The notes under the pieces were generated by a model. That model was not told where the DNA came from and did no database searches. It saw only the letters and a program-made list of their open reading frames with translations. The position numbers and the translations under genes were made by a program. This document shows, piece after piece, positions 45,172-54,251 of a DNA stretch of 64,000 bases; the first letter of the stretch is position 1, and every line of letters starts with the position of its first letter. The stretch is from assembly GCF_003063645.1 (NCBI RefSeq), contig NZ_NESJ01000003.1:186001-250000 (forward strand), in the 5' to 3' direction. The stretch comes from Limnohabitans sp. 2KL-51. GTDB taxonomy: Bacteria > Pseudomonadota > Gammaproteobacteria > Burkholderiales > Burkholderiaceae_C.

Positions 45172-47133
45172 TCAGTAAGCCTGGCCCAACTGGCCCAGGA
45201 TAGCGGGGTTCTCCAAGGTGGAGATGTCTTGCGTGATCTCTTCGCCCTTGGCCAGCGAGCGCAGCAGGCGACGCATGATCTTGCCGGAACGTGTCTTGGG
45301 CAGGTTTTCGCCAAAGCGGATGTCTTTGGGCTTGGCGATCGGGCCGATTTCTTTGGCGATGTGGTCGCGCAACTGCTTGGCAATCGCCTTGCCTTCTTCC
45401 CCGGTTGGCAACGAACGCTTGAGCACCACGAAGGCGCAAATGGCTTCGCCCGTGGTGTCATCGGGGCGGCCCACCACGGCGGCTTCGGCCACCAACTCGG
45501 TGCAGCTGACCAAGGCCGACTCGATTTCCATCGTGCCCATGCGGTGACCGGAGACGTTCAAAACGTCGTCGATGCGGCCGGTGATGGTGAAGTAACCGGT
45601 TTTCTCGTCGCGGATAGAACCGTCACCCGCCAGGTAATACTTGCCTTTGAAGTCATCGGGGTAGTAGCTCTTTTTGAAACGCTCGGGGTCGCCCCAGATG
45701 TTGCGGATCATGGAAGGCCATGGGCGCTTGACCACCAAAATGCCGCCTTGGCCATCGGGCATGTCTTTGCCGGTCTCGTCCACGATGGCCGCTTGGATGC
45801 CGGGGAAGGCCAGCGTGCAAGAGCCGGGCACCATGGGTGTGGCGCCAGGCAGCGGCGTGATCATATGGCCACCGGTTTCGGTCTGCCAGAAGGTGTCGAC
45901 GATGGGGCAATTGCCGCCGCCCACATGCTTGTGGTACCACTCCCAAGCAGCGGGGTTAATCGGCTCGCCGACCGAACCCAACAAGCGCAGGCTCGACAAG
46001 TTGTAGCTCTTGGGGTGCACGGCGTCGTTGGCTTCCGCAGCCTTGATGAGCGAGCGGATGGCGGTGGGCGCGGTGTAAAAGATCGAGACCTTGTGGTCCT
46101 GGATCATTTTCCAGAAGCGGCCTGCGTCTGGGTATGTGGGCACGCCTTCGAACACGATTTCGGTGCCGCCCAAAGCCAAGGGGCCGTAGGTGATGTAAGT
46201 GTGACCGGTGACCCAGCCGATGTCGGCCGTGCACCAGAACACATCGTCGGCTTTCAAGTCAAAGGTCCACTTGGTGGTCAAGGCTGCGTGCAGCAAGTAG
46301 CCGCCGGTGGAGTGCTGCACACCTTTGGGTTTGCCGGTGGAGCCGGAGGTGTAGAGCAAGAACAAGGGGTGCTCGGCACCCACCCACTCGGGCTCGCAGG
46401 TGGTGGCTTGCTTGTCGGCCAGATCGGACATCCACAAGTCGCGGCCTGCGGTCATGGCGATGTCGGCGCCCGAGCGCTTGACGACCAAGACATTCTTGAT
46501 GGAGCCGCAACCGCCCAAATTGATGGCGTCGTCCACGATGGATTTGAGGGGCAACAACTTGCCGCCACGCACCTGGTTGTCGGCGGTGATCACGGCCACC
46601 GCGCCGGTGTCTTCGATGCGGTCGCGCAGCGACTGGGCTGAGAAACCACCAAACACCACCGAGTGGGTCGCGCCGATGCGGGCGCAGGCTTGCATGGCCG
46701 CCACGCCGTCGATCGACATCGAGATGTAGATGACCACGCGGTCACCTTTTTTGATGCCCAAGCTCTTGAGTGCGTTGGCGAATTGGCAGGTCTTGGCCAG
46801 CAGCTGGCTGTAGGTGACCTTGGCGACTTCGCCACCGTCGGCTTCAAAAATGATCGCGGTCTTGTTGCCCAGGCCTTTTTCGACGTTGCGGTCTAGGCAG
46901 TTGTAAGAGGCGTTCAACGTGCCGTCTTCGAACCACTTAAAGAAAGGCGCGTTGGATTCGTCGAGCACCTTGGTGAAGGGGGTCTTCCAGCTGATGAGCT
47001 CTCTGGCCAGACGAGCCCAATAGCCCTCGTAATCGGTTTCGGCTTCTTTGCACAGCGCCTCATAGGCGGGCATGCCCGAAATGTGGGCGTTTTTCACGAA
47101 ATCGGCGCTGGGTTGGTAAAGATTGGAACTCAT
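45172..47133 (-). CDS. acs: Acetyl-CoA synthetase
   Basis: Acs activates acetate with ATP and CoA through acetyl-AMP. The 653-residue protein is full length. The AMP-binding motif [20 protein letters not shown] lies near residues 264-283, the CoA/adenylate motif [17 protein letters not shown] near 500-516, and the C-terminal catalytic lysine is in [14 protein letters not shown] near 611-624, the target of Pat-type acetylation control. It is divergent from the UPF0114 gene across 178 bases. Confidence 0.97.
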   Translation of the reverse strand: MSSNLYQPSADFVKNAHISGMPAYEALCKEAETDYEGYWARLARELISWKTPFTKVLDESNAPFFKWFEDGTLNASYNCLDRNVEKGLGNKTAIIFEADGGEVAKVTYSQLLAKTCQFANALKSLGIKKGDRVVIYISMSIDGVAAMQACARIGATHSVVFGGFSAQSLRDRIEDTGAVAVITADNQVRGGKLLPLKSIVDDAINLGGCGSIKNVLVVKRSGADIAMTAGRDLWMSDLADKQATTCEPEWVGAEHPLFLLYTSGSTGKPKGVQHSTGGYLLHAALTTKWTFDLKADDVFWCTADIGWVTGHTYITYGPLALGGTEIVFEGVPTYPDAGRFWKMIQDHKVSIFYTAPTAIRSLIKAAEANDAVHPKSYNLSSLRLLGSVGEPINPAAWEWYHKHVGGGNCPIVDTFWQTETGGHMITPLPGATPMVPGSCTLAFPGIQAAIVDETGKDMPDGQGGILVVKRPWPSMIRNIWGDPERFKKSYYPDDFKGKYYLAGDGSIRDEKTGYFTITGRIDDVLNVSGHRMGTMEIESALVSCTELVAEAAVVGRPDDTTGEAICAFVVLKRSLPTGEEGKAIAKQLRDHIAKEIGPIAKPKDIRFGENLPKTRSGKIMRRLLRSLAKGEEITQDISTLENPAILGQLGQAY

Positions 47134-47311
47134 CAGATTTGTCTCCTCATTGACATGGTCGTTTTTTAAACTGATGCAAATATCTGCTTTCGCTCTTACA
47201 AAGCACTGACTGACATCAGGCTTGCATCTGTCCGATATTAAATCGGACTTCTACCGCCTAAAATCAGTATTCGCCCCAAGGCATTGCCTTTATGCAACTT
47301 TCAGGAAAACC

Positions 47312-47911
47312 ATGTCCAACCAGCAGCCCGCCCCTCAAGGCAAATTGAGCCCTTTGAGCAGCTTTATTTTTGCCAGCCGATGGCTGCAATTGCCTCTTTA
47401 CTTGGGGCTGATAGCCGCACAAGCGGTCTATGTGTTCCATTTTTGGGTTGAACTGGTCCACCTGCTCGAAGCGGCATTTGGCAGCCAACCCGCACTGCAG
47501 GCCCTGGTCAGCAGCATTGGCTACAAAGCCGATGCGCCGCTCACGACCCTGAATGAAACGGTGATCATGTTGGTGGTTCTGGCCCTGATTGACGTGGTCA
47601 TGATCTCGAACTTGCTGATCATGGTCATCGTGGGTGGTTACGAAACATTTGTCTCGCGCCTGAACCTCGAAGGCCATCCGGACCAGCCCGAGTGGCTGAG
47701 TCACGTCAACGCCTCGGTGCTCAAAGTGAAACTGGGCACGGCCATCATCGGCATCAGCTCGATCCACCTGCTCAAAACCTTCATCAACGCGGCCAACTAC
47801 GACGAAAAAGTGCTGATGTGGCAAACCATCATCCACATGGCTTTCTTGTTCAGCGCCATCGCCATTGCCTACGCCGACCGCCTCATGTCTCACCACGACA
47901 AGGCGCACTGA
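47312..47911 (+). CDS. UPF0114/TIGR00645 family membrane protein
   Basis: A 199-residue inner-membrane protein of the YqhA/UPF0114 family, unknown function. It has about four helices, with family stretches FASRWLQLPLYLGLIAAQAV, VVMISNLLIMVIVGGYETFV and KLGTAIIGISSIHLLKTFI. The ATG at 47312 is preferred; the frame runs 30 codons upstream into sequence that looks like a promoter region (near-consensus T-rich and A-rich segments). It lies 46 bases before fumarase on the same strand and may be co-transcribed with it. Confidence 0.87.
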   Translation: MSNQQPAPQGKLSPLSSFIFASRWLQLPLYLGLIAAQAVYVFHFWVELVHLLEAAFGSQPALQALVSSIGYKADAPLTTLNETVIMLVVLALIDVVMISNLLIMVIVGGYETFVSRLNLEGHPDQPEWLSHVNASVLKVKLGTAIIGISSIHLLKTFINAANYDEKVLMWQTIIHMAFLFSAIAIAYADRLMSHHDKAH

Positions 47912-47957
47912 GCGCCTGATAACGACCATTTTTTGATTTTCTCGAGATCAAACCCCC

Positions 47958-49511
47958 ATGACCACCCTGATCAAACAAGCAGACCTGATTGAATCCGTCG
48001 CCGCCGCGCTGCAATTCATCAGCTACTACCACCCGGCTGACTTCATCTCGCACCTGGCCAGCGCTTACGAGCGCGAGCAAAGCCCCGCCGCCAAGGACGC
48101 CATTGCGCAAATCCTGACCAACAGCAAGATGAGCGCGATCGGGCACCGCCCGATTTGCCAGGACACCGGCATCGTCAACGTGTTCCTCGAAGTCGGCATG
48201 GATGTGAAGTTCGACGGCTTTACAGGCAGCCTGGAAGACGCGGTCAACGAAGGCGTGCGCCAAGGCTACAACTTTGCCGAGAACACGCTGCGTGCGTCCG
48301 TCGTGTCGGACCCGCACTTCAACCGGAAAAACACCAAGGACAATACGCCCGCCGTGATCTTCACCAAGATCGTGCCCGGCCACCATGTGCATGTGACCGT
48401 GGCGGCCAAAGGCGGCGGCAGCGAAAACAAGTCAAAGCTGATCATGCTCAACCCCGGCGACAGCATCGTCAACTGGGTGCTCAAAACCGTGCCCACCATG
48501 GGCGCAGGCTGGTGCCCACCGGGCATGCTGGGCATCGGCATTGGCGGCACGGCAGAAAAAGCCGTGCTCTTGGCCAAAGAAAGCCTGATGGACGACCTGG
48601 ACATGTACCAGCTGCTCGAAAAATCCAGCAAAGGCGAGAAGCTCGACCAAGTTGAAGACATGCGCCTGGAGCTGTACCACAAGGTCAACGCCCTGGGCAT
48701 TGGCGCGCAAGGTCTGGGCGGCCTGACCACGGTGCTCGACGTCAAGATCAAGCTGTACCCCACACACGCAGCCAGCAAGCCCGTGGCCATGATCCCCAAC
48801 TGCGCCGCCACCCGCCACGCGCACTTTGTGCTCGACGGCTCTGGCCCTTCGTATTTGGAAGTGCCTTCGCTCGACCTGTGGCCCAACGTGGACTGGACGG
48901 CCGACACCGAAAAAAGCCAGCGCGTGGATCTAAACACCCTCACGCCCGAGCAGGTCGCCGCCTGGAAACCCGGCCAAACTCTGCTGCTCAACGGCAAGAT
49001 GCTGACCGGCCGCGATGCCGCACACAAGCGCATTCAGGACATGCTGGCCAAGGGCGAGCCGCTGCCTGTGAGTTTCAAGAACCGCGTGATTTATTACGTG
49101 GGCCCGGTGGACCCCGTGGGCGATGAGGCCGTGGGCCCCGCAGGCCCAACGACTTCTACACGCATGGACGGCTTTACCGAAATGATGTTGGGCCAAACCG
49201 GGCTGATCGCCATGATCGGGAAGGCCGAACGCGGCCCCGTCGCCATCGAAGCCATCAAAAAGCATAAGAGCGCTTACCTGATGGCCGTGGGCGGCGCGGC
49301 TTACCTGGTGTCCAAAGCCATCAAGCACGCCAAGGTCGTGGGCTTTGCCGACATGGGCATGGAAGCGATCTACGAATTCGACGTGGTGGACATGCCTGTG
49401 ACGGTGGCCGTGGACGCGGGCGGCACCAGCGCCCACATCACCGGACCAGCTGAGTGGCAAAAGCGCATCGCCACGGGCGAGTTCAAAGGCATTGGCGTGA
49501 CCGCTGGCTGA
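47958..49511 (+). CDS. fumA: Fumarate hydratase class I (4Fe-4S)
   Basis: The enzyme interconverts fumarate and malate in the TCA cycle with an oxygen-sensitive [4Fe-4S] cluster. At 517 residues it is a single-chain class I enzyme. Cluster cysteines are in IGHRPICQDTG (near residue 67), GAGWCPPGMLG (near 186) and IPNCAATRHAHF (near 279). The C-terminal half has the beta-domain motif GPTTSTRMDGFTEMML. A terminator follows 16 bases after the stop. This class is common in Burkholderiales next to the oxygen-stable class II elsewhere. Confidence 0.96.
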   Translation: MTTLIKQADLIESVAAALQFISYYHPADFISHLASAYEREQSPAAKDAIAQILTNSKMSAIGHRPICQDTGIVNVFLEVGMDVKFDGFTGSLEDAVNEGVRQGYNFAENTLRASVVSDPHFNRKNTKDNTPAVIFTKIVPGHHVHVTVAAKGGGSENKSKLIMLNPGDSIVNWVLKTVPTMGAGWCPPGMLGIGIGGTAEKAVLLAKESLMDDLDMYQLLEKSSKGEKLDQVEDMRLELYHKVNALGIGAQGLGGLTTVLDVKIKLYPTHAASKPVAMIPNCAATRHAHFVLDGSGPSYLEVPSLDLWPNVDWTADTEKSQRVDLNTLTPEQVAAWKPGQTLLLNGKMLTGRDAAHKRIQDMLAKGEPLPVSFKNRVIYYVGPVDPVGDEAVGPAGPTTSTRMDGFTEMMLGQTGLIAMIGKAERGPVAIEAIKKHKSAYLMAVGGAAYLVSKAIKHAKVVGFADMGMEAIYEFDVVDMPVTVAVDAGGTSAHITGPAEWQKRIATGEFKGIGVTAG

Positions 49512-49527
49512 TGCACCCCTGCTCTAC

Positions 49528-49551
49528 AAGGCCGCGCAAGCGGCCTTTTTT
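49528..49551 (+). terminator. Rho-independent terminator of fumA
   Basis: Stem AAGGCCGC/GCGGCCTT with a GCAA loop followed by a T run, 16 bases after the stop and 16 before murI. Confidence 0.93.
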
Positions 49552-49566
49552 CAGGCCCAACCCCCT

Positions 49567-50427
49567 ATGATCATCGATTCACAACACCCCATTGGCGTGT
49601 TTGACAGCGGCATTGGCGGCCTGAGCGTGTTGCAGGCCTTGCAAACAGAACTGCCGAACGAGCGCTTTGTGTACCTGGCCGACAACGCACACGCGCCTTA
49701 CGGCGAAAAAAGCGAAACCTTCATCCGCCAGCGCACCCACGCGATTGCCGAGTACCTGCTGACGCAGCACCACATCAAGGCGCTGGTCGTGGCCTGCAAT
49801 ACCGCCACCGCAGCGGCCATACATGAATTACGAGCACTGCACCCTGCGCTCCCGCTGGTGGGGTTGGAGCCCGCACTCAAACCGGCCTTGGCCCAAAGCC
49901 AAACCCGTCACATCGGCGTGATGGCCACCCGGGCCACCGTGGTCAGTGACAAGTTTGCGCGACTGTTGGCCAGCGTGCAAAGCGAGGCGCATTTTGAAGT
50001 CCTGGCCTGCAACGGCCTGGCCTCGGCCATCGAACACAGCACCCTGCCCGATCAGGCCCAGGCTGCGCAAGCGCAAATCGCGCACTTGTTGCAGACCTAC
50101 ACCCAGGCCATGGGCCGCTTTGGCTGCGCACCTGGCGACATCGACACCTTGGTGCTGGGCTGCACCCACTATGTGTTTGTCGAACAGGATTTGCGCCAAT
50201 TGTTGGGGCCCCATGTGCAACTGGTCTCAACGGGCAGACCGGTGGCGCGTCAAACGCACCGCTTGCTGGCGGCGGCTGACCTGCTGAACAGTGGAAAAAC
50301 AGATGGGGCTGCGCAGCCTATTCGCTTGATGACCACAGGCGACTTGCAAGGCCTTCAAGCCGCCGCACAGCGCTGGCTGGGCTTGCCCCCGGAGGTCTGC
50401 GAGGCAGTGCCTGCCTTGCTCAGCTGA
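49567..50427 (+). CDS. murI: Glutamate racemase
   Basis: MurI makes D-glutamate for peptidoglycan. The 286-residue protein has the N-terminal FDSGIGGLSVLQAL (residues 9-22) and ADNAHAPYGEKS, with the two catalytic cysteines in VVACNTATAAAI (near residue 78) and LGCTHYVFVEQD (near 199). Both halves of the pseudo-symmetric fold are present. It sits after the fumA terminator and ends 100 bases from the stop of the convergent MFS gene. Confidence 0.96.
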   Translation: MIIDSQHPIGVFDSGIGGLSVLQALQTELPNERFVYLADNAHAPYGEKSETFIRQRTHAIAEYLLTQHHIKALVVACNTATAAAIHELRALHPALPLVGLEPALKPALAQSQTRHIGVMATRATVVSDKFARLLASVQSEAHFEVLACNGLASAIEHSTLPDQAQAAQAQIAHLLQTYTQAMGRFGCAPGDIDTLVLGCTHYVFVEQDLRQLLGPHVQLVSTGRPVARQTHRLLAAADLLNSGKTDGAAQPIRLMTTGDLQGLQAAAQRWLGLPPEVCEAVPALLS

Positions 50428-50499
50428 GATTTCGGGACGGCCAAGAAAGGGCGTGTCCCACGCCCATCGCCCACGGGGTGTGCTCCCACAACAGATCCA

Positions 50500-50520
50500 C
50501 CCTCAACCCTCAACCCTCAA
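50500..50520. repeat. Three tandem CCCTCAA heptamers
   Basis: CCCTCAA is repeated three times without interruption in the gap between the convergent murI and MFS genes. Copy number may vary by slippage. No gene is affected. Confidence 0.85.
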
Positions 50521-50529
50521 CGCCCAATG

Positions 50530-51831
50530 TCAAGGATTCGATTGCGCCGCCAATCGGCCTCGTTCCACATTCACCGGCATCAACAACACCAGCCCCAGCA
50601 CAAACAGCAAAGAGGTGGACCCGATCGCCAGGCGCTGGTTGCCATCGCTCAGCCAGGTGATCAGGCCATAGGTCAGCGGTCCCAGAATGCTGGCCAGTCG
50701 AATGGCAAAGGTCCACAGGCCAAAAAACTCACCCAAGCGATGGGCCGGCACCATCAGCCCCGCCATGGCGCGACCCGCAGACTGGCTCGAGCCCATGCAA
50801 AAGCCAGCAATCCCGGCCGCCCACCAGAACGTGGCCTTGTCCGTGGACAGGGCCGCAATGAAACAAGTGGCCACCCAGCCCAGCAAAGTCAACGACAAGG
50901 CCAGTTTGTGACCCACGCGGTCTTGTACATGGCCAAAGATCAGGGCCCCGACAAAAGCCGCGATGTTGAGCACAAAGATCAGCACCATGGTTTCTTGCGG
51001 CTGAAACCCGATGACCTGCTCGGCGTAAATGGCGGCCAGGGTGATAGCCACCGCCACCCCACCCTGGTAGGCCACGGCGCAGGCCAGCAACTGAGTGAAA
51101 TCGCGGTAAGGCAAAGCCTCGCGCAGGGTCTGGCGCAAGTGTTGCAGGCTTTGTGTGACCGACCGGATCGGCACTTCGGGCCGAGCTGGCGAGTGCTCAC
51201 GCAACAGGGCAAAAGTGAACCACGCCGCGCCGCCATAAACGGCCGCCGTGATCAGCATCGTGACCGGTACAAACTGGCTGCCCGACTCGCCGCGCGCTTG
51301 CGCGGCCAGCACATAAGCCAGACAAATGCCCAGCGTCAGCATGCCGCCGATGTAGCCCAGCGCCCAGCCCCAACCGCTCACGCGGCCCATGGCCTCAGGC
51401 TTGGCCAGTTCGGGTAAAAACGAAGCCGTCAGCGATTCGCCATACGAAAAGAAGGTGTTGGACAGCACCAAAATGCACAAGCCCAGCGCCACCTGCCCCG
51501 GCCCTACCAGCGCCAAAGCCGCAGTGCTGATCACGCACCCGGCGGTCACCCACATCAGCAAACGTTTTTTACCCGCCACGCGGTCGGCCCACGCGCCCAA
51601 CCCCGGCATGGTAAGCATGACAATCAAATAAGACACGCTCAAACCCGAGGTCCAGGCCAAGGTGGCCCAGTCGGCCCCGTCCGCCACACCGCCCACAAAG
51701 TAGGCCGCAAACACCGCCGTGATGACCACCGTGGAATAACCCGAATTGGCGAAGTCGTACATGGCCCAGCCAAAAACTTCGCGCAAGCGCACGCCCGGGT
51801 TTAGCGCGGAACGAAGACGGTCAAGGTTCAT
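50530..51831 (-). CDS. MFS transporter, UMF1/Atg22-like family
   Basis: A 433-residue major facilitator with 12 helices. The opening EVFGWAMYDFANSGYSTVVI (about 18-37) and SVSYLIVMLTMPGLGAWADR (about 68-88) are typical of the UMF1 group, related to fungal Atg22 vacuolar effluxers. Such proteins are thought to export amino acids or similar metabolites, but no substrate has been set for this one. The stop faces murI across about 100 bases containing the heptamer repeat. The next gene upstream ends 12 bases before its start. Confidence 0.87.
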   Translation of the reverse strand: MNLDRLRSALNPGVRLREVFGWAMYDFANSGYSTVVITAVFAAYFVGGVADGADWATLAWTSGLSVSYLIVMLTMPGLGAWADRVAGKKRLLMWVTAGCVISTAALALVGPGQVALGLCILVLSNTFFSYGESLTASFLPELAKPEAMGRVSGWGWALGYIGGMLTLGICLAYVLAAQARGESGSQFVPVTMLITAAVYGGAAWFTFALLREHSPARPEVPIRSVTQSLQHLRQTLREALPYRDFTQLLACAVAYQGGVAVAITLAAIYAEQVIGFQPQETMVLIFVLNIAAFVGALIFGHVQDRVGHKLALSLTLLGWVATCFIAALSTDKATFWWAAGIAGFCMGSSQSAGRAMAGLMVPAHRLGEFFGLWTFAIRLASILGPLTYGLITWLSDGNQRLAIGSTSLLFVLGLVLLMPVNVERGRLAAQSNP

Positions 51832-51843
51832 GGTGCGCCCCGA

Positions 51844-52476
51844 TCAGTGCAAATGCCTAGGACGGCGTCCACCACCACTGCCGCCATGTCCGCTTGAACC
51901 TCCCGAGCCACGCGGCGGCTTGCCAAGCTCCAGAGAGCTGACCAGGCTGTCAAAGCGCTGGCTGAACAGCTTGTCGATCTCGGTGACCACACCCGACAAC
52001 TCGGCCCCGTCAAAGTGGCGCTCCATCATGTTGATCACATCGTGCACCAACAGGTCGCGCTGGGCCTGCATGATGGCGCCCGGATCAGGCCCCACAAACA
52101 GCATCACAAAATCGTCGCGCGACTCGCTCCCGCTGGCCTCGTCTTCGTCGTCGAACTCGGTGTCGTAAAAAGTGACCTCGATCTGGGTACCCGCCGCCGA
52201 CAAGTCGTTGATGTTCATGCACAGATCGTCCATGACCATGCGGAAGTCCTCGTCGCCGCGAACGGTCCAGCACAGGTTCAAGCGCTGGGTAGTGGCATCA
52301 AAACGGATGCCCGGCTCTTCTTCGTACAGGCTCACAGCGCCTTCGTGCAAAGAACGCGCCCCGGCGTAATGCCAAAGGGGCTTGAGCGCTTCCTGTATAG
52401 CCTTGATGTCAGTGCCGGGTTTGATCGGCACATCACCATGCACGTGAATTTCGAGCGGTGCGTTGTCGTGGTTCAT
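51844..52476 (-). CDS. Uncharacterised acidic protein with Gly/His-rich tail
   Basis: A 210-residue protein with no family I can name securely (possibly DUF6806). It opens MNHDNAPLEIHVHGDVPIKP, is acidic through the middle (TEFDDEDEASGSESRDD near 118-134), and ends in a glycine-rich, basic, His-containing tail (GSGGSSGHGGSGGG then RRPRHLH). No signal or membrane helix is seen. GAGG lies 12 bases before the ATG at 52476. It starts 18 bases after the tRNA-Leu and ends 12 bases before the MFS gene, so all three may share one transcript. Confidence 0.8.
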   Translation of the reverse strand: MNHDNAPLEIHVHGDVPIKPGTDIKAIQEALKPLWHYAGARSLHEGAVSLYEEEPGIRFDATTQRLNLCWTVRGDEDFRMVMDDLCMNINDLSAAGTQIEVTFYDTEFDDEDEASGSESRDDFVMLFVGPDPGAIMQAQRDLLVHDVINMMERHFDGAELSGVVTEIDKLFSQRFDSLVSSLELGKPPRGSGGSSGHGGSGGGRRPRHLH

Positions 52477-52494
52477 GATGATGTTTTCCTCAAT

Positions 52495-52587
52495 TGGTGC
52501 CCCGAACCGGAATCGAACCGGTACGCCCGCTATGAACGAAGCAACGGATTTTAAGTCCGGTGTGTCTACCAGTTTCACCACCGGGGC
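52495..52587 (-). tRNA. tRNA-Leu (anticodon TAA)
   Basis: A class II tRNA of 93 bases including an encoded CCA. Acceptor GCCCCGG/TCGGGGC, anticodon loop CTTAAAA, a long variable arm and the T-arm ACCGGTTCGATTCCGGT are all present. The following protein gene begins 18 bases downstream on the same strand. Confidence 0.97.
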
Positions 52588-52627
52588 AGAGCGCTTATTG
52601 TGCCTTGATAACGCGGTCTTTTTGGCT

Positions 52628-53020
52628 TCAGTCGATCTGCAAATTCAGCATGGCCAGCGCAAACAGTGCCACCACCGTCAGGTAAGCCGCCGACCAGGCC
52701 ATGGTGCGCCATTTGGGTTTGTTGGTCACGTAGAAAAACACATAGGCCACCCTGGCCGCAATGAAGAACATGGCCAGTGCATCCACTGTGGCCGGATCGA
52801 CCCCGGTCAGCAAGGCCAAAATGATGCCCACAGCAAAAAACGGGAACGCCTCAAAGCAATTGGCTTGTGCGGCATTGGCCCGCGCCCGAAAACCGGTTTG
52901 ACTGGCCAGCCAAGCGCGGGGGTCGCTGTTGTCATAGCCCTTGAAGCCCGACTTGGCGATGCCCGCACAAACCACCGGCATGATGCCCGCCACCAATACA
53001 GCGCCGTAAGAAATCAACAT
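52628..53020 (-). CDS. MAPEG-family membrane protein
   Basis: A 130-residue four-helix membrane protein of the MAPEG family (glutathione and eicosanoid-related membrane proteins). The marks are RANAAQANCFEAFPFFAVGI near residues 47-66 and RVAYVFFYVTNKPKWRTMAW near 90-109. Bacterial members are mostly uncharacterised, though glutathione transferase activity is plausible. The ATG at 53020 has AAGGAGAG before it; the long frame upstream to 53191 crosses a terminator and is rejected. tRNA-Leu follows downstream on the same strand. Confidence 0.9.
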   Translation of the reverse strand: MLISYGAVLVAGIMPVVCAGIAKSGFKGYDNSDPRAWLASQTGFRARANAAQANCFEAFPFFAVGIILALLTGVDPATVDALAMFFIAARVAYVFFYVTNKPKWRTMAWSAAYLTVVALFALAMLNLQID

Positions 53021-53070
53021 TGAGCTCTCCTTGATCAGCGGCCCAGACTGGAAAGGTCCCGCATCAACCC

Positions 53071-53100
53071 AAAAAAAAGCCACTGAATTCATCAGTGGCT
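53071..53100 (-). terminator. Rho-independent terminator of the 56-residue protein gene
   Basis: On the minus strand a 9-bp stem (AGCCACTGA/TCAGTGGCT) with a 5-base loop is followed by eight T. It lies 36 bases after the stop of the small gene at 53136-53306. Confidence 0.88.
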
Positions 53101-53135
53101 CGGCACTGGCCCGGCAAACGCCGGGCGCACCGGGT

Positions 53136-53306
53136 TCAACCGCCCTTGGTGGAGCGCTTGCCGGGGTTCTTCTTGCTGCGAGTTGAGACACCGCGCTCCA
53201 GGCTCACGCGTTGGCCACGGCCGCCGGTGCGCAAGGTCACGCCAGGCAATGCGGGCAGTGGGGGGGTGAATTTACGATCTGCTTCGGTGACGATTTTGTT
53301 GCCCAT
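53136..53306 (-). CDS. Small basic protein, 56 residues
   Basis: An ATG at 53306, with GGAG 8 bases upstream, opens a 56-codon frame beginning MGNKIVTEADRKFTPPLPAL and ending KNPGKRSTKGG. The product is strongly basic with the GGRGQRVSLERGV stretch and a Lys/Arg/Ser tail. It has no signal or helix and belongs to no family I recognise. A textbook terminator follows the stop, so it forms its own transcription unit between the MAPEG and GST genes. Basic composition suggests nucleic-acid or ribosome contact, which is only a guess. Confidence 0.72.
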   Translation of the reverse strand: MGNKIVTEADRKFTPPLPALPGVTLRTGGRGQRVSLERGVSTRSKKNPGKRSTKGG

Positions 53307-53480
53307 CTGTGGCTCCGGATAAAAAATGCAAAACGATATTAAGCCACAAGAAAGGCCCTGATTCAGACAGCGGCCCTGCTAGGCGGAAGGATTTCTGGGG
53401 CCAGGACCACCCCAAACCCCCGCGCCTCAACATTTTTACGGGCCAGCGCCGCACCGGCAGCGGCATTTTTGGCAGCCAGA

Positions 53481-54113
53481 TCAATCCCGGCGCAGCGCCA
53501 CGGCAAAGCCTTTTTGCACCGCAGGCCGCGCCATCAAGGCCTGGTACCAGAGCTGAACGTGTGGAAACTGCTGCAAATCCACTTGGTGGCGCGGGTGGCG
53601 CCAGACCCAGCCCAGGATGGCAAAGTCTGCAATCGACAGCTCACCGGCAAAAAATTCCTTGGCGGCCAATCTGCGGTCCATCACGCCATACAGGCGCAAA
53701 GTCTCGGCCATGAAACGCTCAAAACCGTAACGCTTGTCGGCCTCGTTGCTCAGGCCGGCGTAATGGTGCACCTGACCCGGCGCGGGGCCAAAACCACCCA
53801 TCTGAAACATCAGCCATTCCAGCGCGGCCACCCGACCAGCGCCCTGAGCAGGTAAGAATTTTCCGGTTTTTTCGGCCAAATAAATCAGGATCGCGCCAGA
53901 CTCAAACACCGTCTGCGTCTGGCCATCGGGCCCTTCGGTGTCCACCAAAGCCGGGATCTTGTTGTTCGGGCTGATCTTCAAAAATGCCGGATCGAATTGC
54001 TCTTTTTGGGTGATATCCACCACTTGCACGGCAAAGGGCAAACCCATCTCTTCCAGGGCCACGGTGATTTTGCGGGCATTGGGGGTGTCAAAAGCAAAAA
54101 GCGTCAAAGCCAT
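53481..54113 (-). CDS. Glutathione S-transferase family protein
   Basis: A 210-residue cytosolic GST. The N-terminal thioredoxin fold starts LTLFAFDTPNARKITVALEE, with the cis-Pro motif SPNNKIPALVD (about 48-58) and glutathione-contact motif ESGAILIYLAEKTG (about 70-83); the helical C-terminal domain ends with the ELSIADFAILGWVW N-capping segment. The pattern resembles YfcG/Nu-class or Ure2-like GSTs. GGAG precedes the ATG at 54113; the long frame upstream overlaps the divergent NMO-like gene in antisense and is not coding. Confidence 0.93.
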   Translation of the reverse strand: MALTLFAFDTPNARKITVALEEMGLPFAVQVVDITQKEQFDPAFLKISPNNKIPALVDTEGPDGQTQTVFESGAILIYLAEKTGKFLPAQGAGRVAALEWLMFQMGGFGPAPGQVHHYAGLSNEADKRYGFERFMAETLRLYGVMDRRLAAKEFFAGELSIADFAILGWVWRHPRHQVDLQQFPHVQLWYQALMARPAVQKGFAVALRRD

Positions 54114-54251
54114 GTTGCGTATCTCCAGTGTTGTACAAGCGCAGTTTATGCAAAACCGCGCCTGCCGCAGGACCATTCGGCGACCACTGCGCGACTGCTC
54201 AGTCGCAAGCGCGCACTTAAGATCTGCAATTTGACTCTGAAGGCCCCTTTC

